Below, piece after piece: positions 47,565 to 56,705 of a DNA stretch of 64,000 bases. The stretch is from Paenibacillus paridis. Lineage in GTDB: Bacteria; Bacillota; Bacilli; Paenibacillales; Paenibacillaceae. The stretch lies in assembly GCF_006345825.1 (NCBI RefSeq), contig NZ_VCIX01000066.1, positions 1 to 64,000 of the forward strand. Reading direction: 5' to 3'. How positions within the stretch are numbered: position 1 is the first letter of the stretch; every line of letters starts with the position of its first letter. The notes under the pieces are model-generated. The model was not told the origin of the DNA. It saw only the letters and a list, made by a program, of their open reading frames with translations, and did no database searches. The translations under genes and the position numbers were made by a program.

Positions 47565-48566
47565 CTACCTCCCCGGAATCGGAAACCCTAAATGCCGATA
47601 AGCATTATCCGTTGCCATACGACCGCGAGGGGTCCTCTGCAAAAATCCTATTTGCATTAAATACGGCTCATACACGTCTTCGATGGTCTGGCTTTCTTCC
47701 CCTATCGTTGCTGCAATCGTATCGAGACCGACCGGTCTGCCTGCAAAGGTTGTCATCATTGCCTGCAGCATTTTGAAATCGATATGATCAAGGCCCATAG
47801 GATCGACTTGGAGCAGTTCCAGCGCGGAGCGTGCGATATCATGCGTAATGACGCCATCGCCGCGAACCTGAGCGAAGTCACGCACTCTCTTTAGCAATCG
47901 ATTGGCGATCCTCGGGGTTCCACGCGAGCGCATTGCAATCTCAGAAGCGGCTTCTCCTACGATGCCAACGTCTAATATTTCCGCTGTACGCGCCACGATA
48001 AAGGCCAGCTCATCCACCGTATAAAACTCCAAACGGCTGACAACACCGAAGCGGTCTCGAAGCGGTGCCGATAAAAGTCCTGCCCGCGTTGTCGCGCCAA
48101 TCAAGGTGAATGGCGGCAAATCCAGCCGTACCGAGCGAGCACTCGGACCTTTGCCGATCATAATGTCGAGCGCAAAATCTTCCATTGCCGGATACAGCAC
48201 TTCTTCTACCGTACGATGCAGGCGATGAATCTCATCGATGAAGAGCACATCGCCCTCCTGCAAATTTGTAAGCAGCGCTGCCAGATCGCCAGGCCGTTCA
48301 ATCGCTGGCCCAGATGTCGTACGAAGATGGACTCCAAGCTCATTGGCAATAATGTTCGACAATGTCGTTTTCCCAAGTCCAGGAGGCCCATACAACAATA
48401 CATGGTCAAGCGCTTCTTTCCTCAGCTTTGCCGCTTCAATATAAATTTTCAAGTTTTCCTTGGCCTGCGTTTGTCCAATATATTCGGCCAGATAGCGGGG
48501 ACGCAAGCTTAGCTCCACCGCCTGGTCATCCATCATCAGGTTGGCGGAAATGATTCTATCGTCCAT
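47565..48566 (-). CDS. ruvB: Holliday junction branch-migration ATPase RuvB
   Basis: Hexameric AAA+ motor of branch migration, 333 residues: Walker [10 protein letters not shown], Walker [10 protein letters not shown], sensor [18 protein letters not shown], and the C-terminal winged helix ([11 protein letters not shown]). It follows ruvA by about 20 bp in the order ruvC-ruvA-ruvB. Confidence 0.98.
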   Translation of the reverse strand: MDDRIISANLMMDDQAVELSLRPRYLAEYIGQTQAKENLKIYIEAAKLRKEALDHVLLYGPPGLGKTTLSNIIANELGVHLRTTSGPAIERPGDLAALLTNLQEGDVLFIDEIHRLHRTVEEVLYPAMEDFALDIMIGKGPSARSVRLDLPPFTLIGATTRAGLLSAPLRDRFGVVSRLEFYTVDELAFIVARTAEILDVGIVGEAASEIAMRSRGTPRIANRLLKRVRDFAQVRGDGVITHDIARSALELLQVDPMGLDHIDFKMLQAMMTTFAGRPVGLDTIAATIGEESQTIEDVYEPYLMQIGFLQRTPRGRMATDNAYRHLGFPIPGR

Positions 48567-48585
48567 TTGCGTTCATCTCCCTCCG

Positions 48586-49221
48586 TTAGCCTTTAAACAA
48601 CTGCTGCAGCGCCCTCTTCATCAACGAATCTACCGATTCCTCCGCCGTTACACTGTGCTGCAATCCATTCCACGCTTTGTCCAGCTCCGGAGCTGTGTAG
48701 CCAAGGGCGGCTAGGCCTTCCCTTGCTTCCTGCCACGCCGTTCCTGCCCCTTGCCCCGAGTTTCGGCTCGACGTAAGATCCAAAGCCACGCCTGCTGCCG
48801 TAAGGAGTCCACCGTCGAGTCCGGCGCCAATCAGCTTGTCCTTTAAATCCAAGATCATACGCTGTGCCGTCTTTTTTCCGATGCCTGGAAGCTTTGTGAG
48901 AAAAGCGATGTTCTCCTGCTGGATCGCTGCAATGACCGCGTCCGGGCGACCCCCAGATAAGATGCCTAAGGCAACCCTTGGCCCAATCCCAGATACCTCC
49001 AGCAGCTTGCGGAACAACGTTTGCTCCTCTCTCGACTCGAAGCCGAACAATAAAATAGCGTCCTCGCGGACGTTATGGTGAATGTATACGGTGACAGGCT
49101 CTTCTTTCTTAGCAAAAGCGTAAGGGTTTGCCGTAAAAATGCGATAGCCTGTATCCCTTACATCCAGAACAATATATTCCGATTCCAAATGGACAACGGT
49201 GCCTCTTAAAAAATCGATCAC
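48586..49221 (-). CDS. ruvA: Holliday junction DNA-binding protein RuvA
   Basis: Tetrameric junction-binding partner of RuvB, 211 residues: OB fold (FLRGTVVHLESEYIVLDV), two HhH motifs (LEVSGIGPRVALGIL, LTKLPGIGKKTAQRMI) and a C-terminal domain contacting RuvB (EGLAALGYTAPELDKA). The GTG start overlaps the ruvC stop by 4 bases. Confidence 0.97.
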   Translation of the reverse strand: MIDFLRGTVVHLESEYIVLDVRDTGYRIFTANPYAFAKKEEPVTVYIHHNVREDAILLFGFESREEQTLFRKLLEVSGIGPRVALGILSGGRPDAVIAAIQQENIAFLTKLPGIGKKTAQRMILDLKDKLIGAGLDGGLLTAAGVALDLTSSRNSGQGAGTAWQEAREGLAALGYTAPELDKAWNGLQHSVTAEESVDSLMKRALQQLFKG

Positions 49222-49721
49222 GAACGCTTCACCTCATTGATTTTCTGGTTCAGTACGACGGAATGAGCATGGCAAATCGCGACTGCGAGCGCATCGGCGA
49301 CATCATCCGGCTTAGGCACCGCTGAAAGCTTCAGAAACATTTTCACCATTTCTTGCACTTGCTTCTTCTCAGCCTTGCCGTAGCCAACAACCGCCTGTTT
49401 CACTTGCAGCGGCGTATACTCCCCAATAGGCAGCCCGCGCTGCGTCGCAGCTAAAATAATAGCGCCTCTGGCCTGTGCCACATCAAACGCTGTCGTCACA
49501 TTCCGGTTAAAAAACAGCTTCTCCACACCGACCGTATCCGGTTTGTATTTATCCATTAGAGCACCCGCAGACTCATACACCTGCAGCAACCGCTGCTCGG
49601 GCGCTGTGTGCGCTTCCGTCTGAATCGCCCCATACTGCACAGGGGTAAGCTTGTGGCCGATCTTATCTATAAATCCAAATCCAACGATTGCATAACCAGG
49701 GTCAATTCCAAGAACGCGCAA
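49218..49721 (-). CDS. ruvC: Holliday junction resolvase RuvC
   Basis: Endonuclease that resolves junctions, 167 residues with the RNase H fold. The acidic residues appear in LGIDPGYAIVGFG, GVEKLFF, and PKPDDVADALAVAICH. The start is TTG after GAGGAG at eight to nine bases. The ATG within that stretch is out of frame. B. subtilis lacks ruvC at this place and uses RecU, so the gene marks a lineage difference. Confidence 0.96.
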   Translation of the reverse strand: MRVLGIDPGYAIVGFGFIDKIGHKLTPVQYGAIQTEAHTAPEQRLLQVYESAGALMDKYKPDTVGVEKLFFNRNVTTAFDVAQARGAIILAATQRGLPIGEYTPLQVKQAVVGYGKAEKKQVQEMVKMFLKLSAVPKPDDVADALAVAICHAHSVVLNQKINEVKRS

Positions 49722-49859
49722 ACGGACATCTCCTCAAAAGAAGTTTCATAGAAAAATAGGCTTACACCGCATGAACGTAAAGTTGCTTTATCCATTATAG
49801 CAAAACTTGGCGTGAATGAGAACGCGCGTTTGATATTTCAGTCATTGGACACAAATAAA

Positions 49860-49885
49860 GAGACCGCAAGTAGCATTGCGGCCTC
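49860..49885 (-). terminator. Terminator after bofC
   Basis: GAGACCGCAA/TTGCGGCCTC stem with one wobble pair and a 6-nt loop, followed on the minus strand by TTTATTTG, 48 bp past the bofC stop. Confidence 0.82.
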
Positions 49886-49933
49886 AGGTTTATTCATCTC
49901 ATATCTCATCTCTTGCTGCTAACCGCAAGCGCC

Positions 49934-50572
49934 CTAGTACGTCGGCCTCATTACCCTTTGATTTGGCTGGGCGGCATAGTCGCTAAAGGTTGACAGCACG
50001 CTGTTATACTCATCGATATCGCTAATGCGTATTCCCTTGGAAAGCTCATCCAGCTTGTTCTGCGGCAAACTGCTCTCCATGTAGTGGATATCTAGCTGAA
50101 AAAAGGTGCGTACCACCTTCTCTTTTTTGGGAACCCCGTCAAACAGAGCAAGATTGCCTTTCTTGTCCACGCTCATGTAAGCATTTGCTTTGCAATGCTC
50201 AGACAAATCTTCAATGTGCAGCTCAACATTTACGGTACCCTGTTGTTCATTCAGATCGGCTTTCCAATCCGAATATCCATGCAATAGCTGCAGCACCTGC
50301 TTATTCATCATTCGGCCAAGCGGCTTGGATTCTTCTCCGCAAAGATAGACGCGCCTGAGTTGGACGGTGAGCGGCTGCTGTTGCTGCTCCAAAGCTTTAA
50401 TAACGCTGCTTTGCTGCTCATCAAGCGCCGGCGCCGCCAGTACATGCCCGGCATTTATAGCAGCAAGCCCGCCAAGCAGCAGGCTAAACCATATGGCGCC
50501 AAGCGACCACGTAGGGCGTCGATTTCTTCGAAGCCGTTTCTTTAAATTTTTCCAAAGGCTGAATACCATCAT
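49934..50572 (-). CDS. bofC: Bypass-of-forespore protein BofC
   Basis: Intercompartmental sporulation regulator that restrains SpoIVB in the forespore-to-mother-cell sigma-K checkpoint. The protein of about 212 residues has a signal/anchor helix (about 23-45) and the BofC domain (LRRVYLCGEESKPLG and KKGNLALFDGVPKKEKVVRT, DIHYMESSLPQ). I start at ATG 50572, eight bases after AAGGGG. The open frame extends to 50650 without a ribosome site. It lies next to safA and ruvC as in B. subtilis. Confidence 0.88.
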   Translation of the reverse strand: MMVFSLWKNLKKRLRRNRRPTWSLGAIWFSLLLGGLAAINAGHVLAAPALDEQQSSVIKALEQQQQPLTVQLRRVYLCGEESKPLGRMMNKQVLQLLHGYSDWKADLNEQQGTVNVELHIEDLSEHCKANAYMSVDKKGNLALFDGVPKKEKVVRTFFQLDIHYMESSLPQNKLDELSKGIRISDIDEYNSVLSTFSDYAAQPNQRVMRPTY

Positions 50573-50748
50573 GGGGATAACCCCTTCATTATATTTTTTG
50601 ATAGTATGCGCCAGTGTTACATAAATATTCAAATGATTATTTTTTATCATAATCTGTATGCATCCTGCTGCAAAGAAGCGAGTCTTTTTCTTATGGAATT
50701 TTAAGCAAAATTCATTACGTAAAACAGATACAGTCTGCTATTGAAACA

Positions 50749-50788
50749 AAAGCAGCCCCAAAGGTCGCAAGCGACTTGGGACTGCTTT
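50749..50788 (-). terminator. Terminator after safA
   Basis: AAAGCAGTCCCAA/TTGGGGCTGCTTT stem with internal GTCGC/GCGAC pairing and TTTTG on the minus strand, 11 bp past the stop codon. Confidence 0.85.
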
Positions 50789-50798
50789 ATTGGTCGTT

Positions 50799-52781
50799 TT
50801 AACGATTTAACCAAGGCTGATTGCCACGATTTTTGTTCGGGCGGCTAGTTACGGTGCGGATAACTGCTTTTTTGGTATTTTTACGCTTTACGGCCGTTTT
50901 CGTCGCAACTGGCGTTTCCGCCTCTACATCAGAAAGCTTTGCTGAGGCGGGATCAGATCGGTTGCCCTTGCATCCGCAATCCGATTGATCCTGATTAGCA
51001 GCGCCTGCGGTTTGCGGCCAGCTCGGATATGGTGAATATGGCATTTGTGCTCCATATCCGTAACCGTATCCGTGATGAGGCTGCATGCCGGCTGGAGAGA
51101 CCGCTCCTCCATGGCCATAACCGTATCCATAACTCGGCTGCATACTCTCCGGGGAAACCCAGCCTTGATTCGGTTGTTCCGCTAGTGGCGATACCCAACC
51201 TTGATTCGGTTGTTCCGCTAGTGGCGATACCCAGCCCTGATTCGGTTGCTCCGCTAAAGGCGATACCCAGCCTTGATTTGGCTGCATCGCTAGCGGCGAT
51301 ACCCAACCTTGATTCGGCTGCGTTGCAAGCGGCGACACCATTCCTTGGTTCGGCTGCGTCGCTAGCGGCGATACCATTCCTTGGTTTGGCTGCGTCGCTA
51401 GCGGCGACACCATTCCTTGGTTTGGCTGCGTCGCTAGCGGCGACACCATTCCTTGGTTTGGCTGCGTTGCTAGCGGCGACACCATTCCTTGGTTTGGCTG
51501 TGTTGCAAGCGGCGATACCCAGCCTTGATTTGGAAGCGCAGAGGCGCCCGCTACCATTTGGCTGTTTTCTTGCGCTCCTTCTACCATTGGATGACCGTAG
51601 CCCCAGCCGGAGCCAGCGCCAAGCGTCATATTAGGGGAAGGATAGCTGCCTACGAGAACCGTGCCTGGAGGACATTCAAACGGTGCATCATGGCTGTCGC
51701 CCAGCGGACTTACGGTATTGCCGAAAGGTACCGGCTGCTGCCAGTTTCCGTAGCCATAGCCAGGTCCGGTTTGCGCTGGGCTTACCTGCTGGTGTCCATA
51801 GCCATGCCCCGTTTGTGCCGGGCTAACCTGTGGCTGGCCATACCCATAGCCCATTTGCGCCGGGCTTACTTGGCTGTGCCCATAGCCGTAGCCCATTTGT
51901 GCGGGACTGACCTGTGGCTGGCTATACCCGTAGCCGCTGTGTATAGGCTGTTGGGTGAATGGCGATACCGACTCAGGAGCCTTTGGCAAATCATACAATG
52001 ATAGCGCCTCTGTAGCTGGCACGCCATATTGTTTAAATAAATCGACATTTGGCTTATATTCGGAATGAATGGGTTTAAGCTTCTTCTCTACAGGCTTCTC
52101 GATCGGCAGCGCTTTTTTCGCAGGCTCAACAGCTGCTGCTTTAGGGGCTGGAAGAGGCGCTGGCGTGACCGGTTTTACAATAGGAGCAGTCGGTTTCTTC
52201 TCTTGTACAGGCGCAACAGGCGCTATAGGAGCTGTTGGCGTCTTGCCCTCTATAGGTGCCGTCGGCGTTTTGCCCGCAATTGGCGCAGTAGACGTTTTGC
52301 CTGGATTCGGAGCGGTAGAAAGTTTTCCGACCCAGCCCTGAACCCCCTGCATAATCGAAGAAGGATGCAAGGCGTGGTTGCCGCCTCCGCCTTGCCCTGT
52401 TCCGAGCGCCGTGCCTTGCATGCCTGGCACCTCTTGCATCGTTTGGCCAGCTTTAGGTATGTTTACGACTTCGCCCGTCAGCAGCACATTCGGATTTTTG
52501 AGCTGCGGGTTCGCTTTAATCATATCCGCAAGCGGAACGCCCCATGCTTTCGACAGCTTCCACAGCGTATCCCCTTGCTTTACGACATGCTGATGCATGA
52601 TGTCCATGCCGCCACCCGCGCCTCCTCCATGGCTTGAAGGAATTTTCAACTTCAGGCCTACATCAATGACGTCCGGGTTCGTGATGCCCGGATTCAGCTT
52701 TAAAATCTCTTCCAGCGAAACGTTATACTTTTGCCCGATGGAGTATAAGGATTCGCCATTTTTTACAATATGGATTTTCAC
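50799..52781 (-). CDS. safA: SafA-like spore coat/cortex morphogenetic LysM protein
   Basis: Spore-envelope scaffold of 660 residues. Two LysM domains (about 2-46 and 62-108) should bind cortex peptidoglycan. Then come KTPTAPI-type short repeats (about 160-205), a Gln/Tyr/Gly-rich region with VSPAQMGYGYG repeats, eleven copies of a 12-residue PNQGxVSPLAxQ repeat, and a Lys/Arg-rich tail with CGCKG. In B. subtilis SafA nucleates the inner coat. The GTG start lies ten bases after AGGAGG. The name is by LysM, synteny with bofC and low-complexity tail; SpoVID-associated function is inferred. Confidence 0.85.
   Translation of the reverse strand: MKIHIVKNGESLYSIGQKYNVSLEEILKLNPGITNPDVIDVGLKLKIPSSHGGGAGGGMDIMHQHVVKQGDTLWKLSKAWGVPLADMIKANPQLKNPNVLLTGEVVNIPKAGQTMQEVPGMQGTALGTGQGGGGNHALHPSSIMQGVQGWVGKLSTAPNPGKTSTAPIAGKTPTAPIEGKTPTAPIAPVAPVQEKKPTAPIVKPVTPAPLPAPKAAAVEPAKKALPIEKPVEKKLKPIHSEYKPNVDLFKQYGVPATEALSLYDLPKAPESVSPFTQQPIHSGYGYSQPQVSPAQMGYGYGHSQVSPAQMGYGYGQPQVSPAQTGHGYGHQQVSPAQTGPGYGYGNWQQPVPFGNTVSPLGDSHDAPFECPPGTVLVGSYPSPNMTLGAGSGWGYGHPMVEGAQENSQMVAGASALPNQGWVSPLATQPNQGMVSPLATQPNQGMVSPLATQPNQGMVSPLATQPNQGMVSPLATQPNQGMVSPLATQPNQGWVSPLAMQPNQGWVSPLAEQPNQGWVSPLAEQPNQGWVSPLAEQPNQGWVSPESMQPSYGYGYGHGGAVSPAGMQPHHGYGYGYGAQMPYSPYPSWPQTAGAANQDQSDCGCKGNRSDPASAKLSDVEAETPVATKTAVKRKNTKKAVIRTVTSRPNKNRGNQPWLNR
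51150..51545 (-). repeat. 36-bp tandem repeat inside safA (11 units)
   Basis: Eleven in-frame units encode PNQGxVSPLAxQ with the x residue Trp or Met. Five central units have Met and are nearly identical in DNA; the outer six have Trp. The unit length of 36 bp keeps other frames open, which explains long shadow ORFs on the opposite strand. The array is prone to copy-number change. Confidence 0.95.
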
Positions 52782-52901
52782 TCGCCGTTAACCTCCTGTC
52801 ACGTTCTAAATAACATGGCACTGCTAATGCCTATTATCAATCCTTACATCCTATGCAGAATATGGGCAGGTGTCTCCTCTTTCACAAAAAAAATAGTAAA
52901 A

Positions 52902-52934
52902 AAGCCGAGCTCACCCCTAAGGTGGACCCGGCTT
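52902..52934 (-). terminator. Terminator of the pheB-hom-thrB-pheA operon
   Basis: AAGCCGAGCTCACC/GGTGGACCCGGCTT imperfect stem around a 5-nt loop, followed on the minus strand by TTTTTT. Confidence 0.88.
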
Positions 52935-52960
52935 CTCTTCAAGCATTTGTATGTTTCATG

Positions 52961-53830
52961 TTACTTTTTGAATTCGGTAAAGCTAGGATAGCTTCCTAGT
53001 ATGCGAACCTGACAGCCAATCGCTTCAATTTCCTGAAGGGCTGACGGCAGCAGCACCGTATCCAACGCCATCTCGATGTCGATGAAAAAATAGTAATTCC
53101 CGAGCTTCTTCTTCGTCGGTCGTGATTCAATGCGGGATAAGTTGATCTTCCTCCAAGCAAATGCCGAAAGCACCTGATGAAGCGCGCCTGGGAAGTCCTC
53201 AGGCAGCGTTATTAAAATGCTCGTCTTGATTTTATCGGATTGAAGTGCCTTATAGGGCTCTGAGCCAACTAGCAGAAAGCGGGTGTAATTGTTATCGTGG
53301 TCGGTAATTCCACTTGCAATCACGTCCAGCTTTTCGTTGGCGGCGGCAGTCATCGTACCGATTGCTGCCCAGCCGGCGTCCGGGTTTTTTTGAACAATCC
53401 GTACGCCCTCGGCCGTACTGCTTACATGCTCCGTAACGGCGTGAGGCAAATGCGTGCGCAAAAACTGCAGGCACTGCGCAATCGCCACCGGATGGCTGAT
53501 GACTTTAGTGATTCGTGAATAATCGATTGCTTCCGCAACATCCGTCAGTTCCGATTTGCGGCCAATGAGATTTTGGATAGATGGGTATACCCATTCGGCC
53601 TGTATAGGGATATCCACCTCATGCACGAGCCAATCCATATGCAAACTAACGGAGCCTTCAATCGTATTCTCAATCGGAATGATGCTATAATCGCTTATCC
53701 CATTCACGGTTGACAAGAACACATCCGAAATTAGCCGATGATGTTTATAATTGATTTCTTCTTCGCGAAAAAAATGCCTTGCCGCTTCGTCCGAAACAGA
53801 GCCGGCCGGCAGTACTGCTATCGTCTTCAT
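52961..53830 (-). CDS. pheA: Prephenate dehydratase
   Basis: Converts prephenate to phenylpyruvate in phenylalanine synthesis. The 289-residue protein has a catalytic domain (PIENTIEGSV, then DNNYTRFLLVG with the conserved Thr-Arg-Phe) and a C-terminal ACT domain with the phenylalanine-binding ESRPTKKKLGNYYFFID. Its ATG overlaps the end of thrB by 4 bases. Last gene of the operon. Confidence 0.97.
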   Translation of the reverse strand: MKTIAVLPAGSVSDEAARHFFREEEINYKHHRLISDVFLSTVNGISDYSIIPIENTIEGSVSLHMDWLVHEVDIPIQAEWVYPSIQNLIGRKSELTDVAEAIDYSRITKVISHPVAIAQCLQFLRTHLPHAVTEHVSSTAEGVRIVQKNPDAGWAAIGTMTAAANEKLDVIASGITDHDNNYTRFLLVGSEPYKALQSDKIKTSILITLPEDFPGALHQVLSAFAWRKINLSRIESRPTKKKLGNYYFFIDIEMALDTVLLPSALQEIEAIGCQVRILGSYPSFTEFKK

Positions 53831-54819
53831 ACCTTAACCTCTCCTCTTATACGATCCGGAAGCGGAATGGCCGGCTGGCTCGTACGGTCCTCCACTGTAA
53901 TTTGCGGACCACTGCTGCATGGCGCAAGCCATAACGTCTTCGCCTCAATTCCCTCTTGCTTCAACGTATCCAGCAGAAACTGCTCCAAACCGCGATTAGC
54001 CGCCGCTGCATCAGCCGTTGCGGCCTCTTCAACGAATGCGATCAGCGTCGGCCCTGCTCCGCTTAGCGCAACGCCCAGCGCGCCATGATCCACGGCGCGC
54101 TCCAATATGGTCGCCATGCCGGGAATCAGCGCTGCACGATAAGGCTGGTGCAGCCTGTCCTTCATCGCATGGCGGATGATGCCGAGCTCGCCGCTAGCTA
54201 GCGCCGCCACGAGCAAAGAGCTGCGGCCGACGTTGAATACCGCGTCTGCCATGCTAATTTGCGACGGGAGCGCATGGCGCGCCTTCTCCGTCGACAGCTG
54301 GAAGGCCGGGATCGCAACCAGCGTCTTCAGCCTATCATGAGGCTCAATCCGCACGTAATCCGCATGCTCCCCGTCCCAAGCGGAAACAACGATGCCGCCG
54401 AACAGCGATGCGCCTACATTATCAGGATGCCCCTCTAACGCCGTTGCCATTTGAAACAGCTTATCATCGGTCAATGGGCTGCCAATCAGCGCGTTGGCGG
54501 CTACCAGAGCGCCTACAATCGCCGAAGCGCTGCTGCCAAGTCCACGCGTCAGCGGAATATCGCTATGCATGGAAATCGACAGCTCAGGAATTTCCACGCC
54601 CGCCTCTTTGAAGACGAGCTGAGCCACTTTATAAATTAGATTCGACTTATCTTTCGGCAAGCCTTTCATTTGATCGCCATAAAATTGAAACTGGGTCTGC
54701 TCAGCCACGCTTAGCTCGATCCAGGCATATAAGGAAAGCGCCATGCCAAGCGTATCGAAGCCTGGACCTAAATTTGCCGTGCTTGCGGGTATCTTTACAA
54801 TGACTCTGCGATTATTCAT
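53827..54819 (-). CDS. thrB: Homoserine kinase
   Basis: GHMP kinase that phosphorylates homoserine for threonine synthesis. The 330-residue protein has IPASTANLGPGFDTLG and the ATP motif PLTRGLGSSASAIVGALVAA, plus GALGVALSGAGPTLIAF. It follows hom by 4 bp. No threonine synthase gene is present beside it, unlike hom-thrC-thrB in B. subtilis. Confidence 0.97.
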   Translation of the reverse strand: MNNRRVIVKIPASTANLGPGFDTLGMALSLYAWIELSVAEQTQFQFYGDQMKGLPKDKSNLIYKVAQLVFKEAGVEIPELSISMHSDIPLTRGLGSSASAIVGALVAANALIGSPLTDDKLFQMATALEGHPDNVGASLFGGIVVSAWDGEHADYVRIEPHDRLKTLVAIPAFQLSTEKARHALPSQISMADAVFNVGRSSLLVAALASGELGIIRHAMKDRLHQPYRAALIPGMATILERAVDHGALGVALSGAGPTLIAFVEEAATADAAAANRGLEQFLLDTLKQEGIEAKTLWLAPCSSGPQITVEDRTSQPAIPLPDRIRGEVKV

Positions 54820-54823
54820 GGGC

Positions 54824-56110
54824 TTACCCTTCTACGCGGTAGACGCTCTTCACTTTGTGAACGACTTCCAGCGATTCAAACGTTGCAAGTACCTTCTGAA
54901 TAGCCGCTTTGTTTGCATCATGCGTGATGACGATAATCTCTGCTTCAGGATTCGAAGGCGTCGGCTGCTGCAGCACGGATTCCAAGCTAACTTCGAAGTC
55001 CGCGAAAACTTGCGTGATGCGAGCGAGAACGCCAGCGCGGTCAGCTACTTTCAGCAGCAAGAAATATTTAGAGGAGATTTGCTCATCCGTTTTCAGCTTC
55101 TTCTCTTTGTAAGCCAAGCTGCCTTGCATGCCGTTTACGCCAAGCTTCAGGTTCTTCACAACGGCTACCAGATCGGATACGATCGACGTTGCCGTTGGCA
55201 GCTCGCCTGCTCCTGCGCCATAGAACATCGTTTCGCCTACCGCCTCGCCGTACACATAAACCGCGTTGAATACGCCGTTGACCGATGCGATCGGGTGGGA
55301 TTGCTTGACCATGGTTGGCTGTACGCTGATGCTGATCAGGTCATCCTGACGCTCTGCGATGCCGAGCAGCTTCACTTCGTAGCCAAGTCGCTTCGCATAC
55401 AAAATATCTTCTTTCGTTACAGAAGAAATGCCTTGCACCGATACATCCTCAAGCGCAACGTTGGCGCGGAAGCCGATGGTGGCAAGAATCGTCATTTTAC
55501 GCGCCGCATCAAGTCCCTCGACATCCGATGTCGGATCAGACTCCGCATAACCAAGCTCCTGTGCTTCTTTCAGCACATCTAGGTAAGAAGCGCCTTCTTG
55601 GCTCATTTTTGTCAAAATAAAGTTTGTTGTCCCGTTCACGATACCCATGATTTTGTTGATCCGATCGGAAGAGAACCCCTCTACCAGCGTACGGATAATC
55701 GGGATCCCGCCCGCGACGCTAGCTTCATAAAGAACGTCACAGCGATTCTCTTGCGCTTTCGCCAATATTTCCGGTCCGTGCAGCGCCATTAAATCCTTAT
55801 TGGCTGTCACGACGTGCTTACCAAGAGACAAGGCTTCCAAAATGTACTCCTTCGTCAGGCCAATGCCCCCCATTACCTCAACGATAACATCGATGTCAGG
55901 ATGACGGATGATATCCCAAGGATCCTCTGTCAGCTTATCCGGATCGATAGCGATATTCCGTGCCTTCGCCTTATTTTGAACAAGTACCTTTTCAATAACG
56001 ATCGGGGAGCCGACTTGGCTTGCCAAATCCTCCTGATGCCCTTCAACAATGCGGACGACACCTGTTCCAACTGTACCAAGACCCAATAAACCTACTTTAA
56101 CTGGCTTCAT
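54824..56110 (-). CDS. hom: Homoserine dehydrogenase
   Basis: Reduces aspartate semialdehyde to homoserine with NAD(P)H. The 428-residue protein has the Rossmann motif (VGLLGLGTVGTGVVRI), the catalytic-region SVAGGIPIIRTL and NGTTNFILTKM, and a C-terminal ACT domain (about 350-425) for feedback regulation. Located between the ACT regulator-like pheB and thrB. Confidence 0.97.
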   Translation of the reverse strand: MKPVKVGLLGLGTVGTGVVRIVEGHQEDLASQVGSPIVIEKVLVQNKAKARNIAIDPDKLTEDPWDIIRHPDIDVIVEVMGGIGLTKEYILEALSLGKHVVTANKDLMALHGPEILAKAQENRCDVLYEASVAGGIPIIRTLVEGFSSDRINKIMGIVNGTTNFILTKMSQEGASYLDVLKEAQELGYAESDPTSDVEGLDAARKMTILATIGFRANVALEDVSVQGISSVTKEDILYAKRLGYEVKLLGIAERQDDLISISVQPTMVKQSHPIASVNGVFNAVYVYGEAVGETMFYGAGAGELPTATSIVSDLVAVVKNLKLGVNGMQGSLAYKEKKLKTDEQISSKYFLLLKVADRAGVLARITQVFADFEVSLESVLQQPTPSNPEAEIIVITHDANKAAIQKVLATFESLEVVHKVKSVYRVEG

Positions 56111-56134
56111 ATATACCCTCCATTATTTGCTTTA

Positions 56135-56572
56135 TTATCCTTGCCCGATGACCGAGGCCTTGCGTACGCCAGGTTGGCTGCGGAGCAATTCGACCAGCGA
56201 TGACAGTTCTCCGGAAAGCTGCGAAATATCGACGGAGATGACGACGTTGGCGAAGCCCTGCAGCGGGATGCTTTGATTCATCGTCAGCACATTCCCCTCA
56301 ACACTGGCAACCATGCTGATGACATTGGAGAGTACGCCTGAACGATGCTCCAGATCCATGGAAATCGTCGCAATGCGTTCGCGCTCCAGCTCATTCAGCG
56401 CATATACGCCATCTTTATACTTATAAAAAGCGCTTCGGCTAAGGCCCGCGCGTTCCACCGCTTCATGTACGGTAGCCGCCTCGCCTCTGCTAAGCATCTC
56501 TTTCACTTGTATCGTCTTCATGATCGCTTCCGGTAAAATGTCCTCCCGAACGACATAATAACGTTTAGTCAC
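56135..56572 (-). CDS. pheB: ACT domain protein PheB
   Basis: A 145-residue protein with an N-terminal helical segment (LPEAIMKTIQVKEMLSRGEA, then AGLSRSAFYKYKDGV) and a C-terminal ACT domain (about 70-145). The B. subtilis homologue sits by pheA and has a proposed chorismate mutase activity that is not well proven. The GTG start lies seven bases after AGGAGG. It heads the operon and has its own promoter. Confidence 0.9.
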   Translation of the reverse strand: MTKRYYVVREDILPEAIMKTIQVKEMLSRGEAATVHEAVERAGLSRSAFYKYKDGVYALNELERERIATISMDLEHRSGVLSNVISMVASVEGNVLTMNQSIPLQGFANVVISVDISQLSGELSSLVELLRSQPGVRKASVIGQG

Positions 56573-56615
56573 TATTCGTCCTCCTCAAAAAGACAATTGT
56601 TCACCTATAGTGGAC

Positions 56616-56644
56616 ATTATATCGAATATTACAGCTTGGGGCAA
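56616..56644 (-). promoter_or_regulatory. Sigma-A promoter of the pheB operon
   Basis: Minus-strand TATAAT (56616-56621) with TTGCCC at an exact 17-bp spacing (56639-56644), 44 bp upstream of the pheB start and just beyond the obg terminator. Confidence 0.75.
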
Positions 56645-56659
56645 TAGGCAAAAAAAGAA

Positions 56660-56679
56660 AAGACGGCTTTCGCCGTCTT
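56660..56679 (-). terminator. Terminator after obg
   Basis: AAGACGGC/GCCGTCTT with a 4-nt loop, followed on the minus strand by TTCTTTTTTT. Confidence 0.9.
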
Positions 56680-56705
56680 CAATCGTACATATAGGCTTGT
56701 GCTTC

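Noticed and set aside
51029..51634. Plus-strand 201-codon ORF with repeats
   Set aside because: It is the shadow of the 36-bp safA repeat, whose length is a multiple of three and so leaves other frames open.
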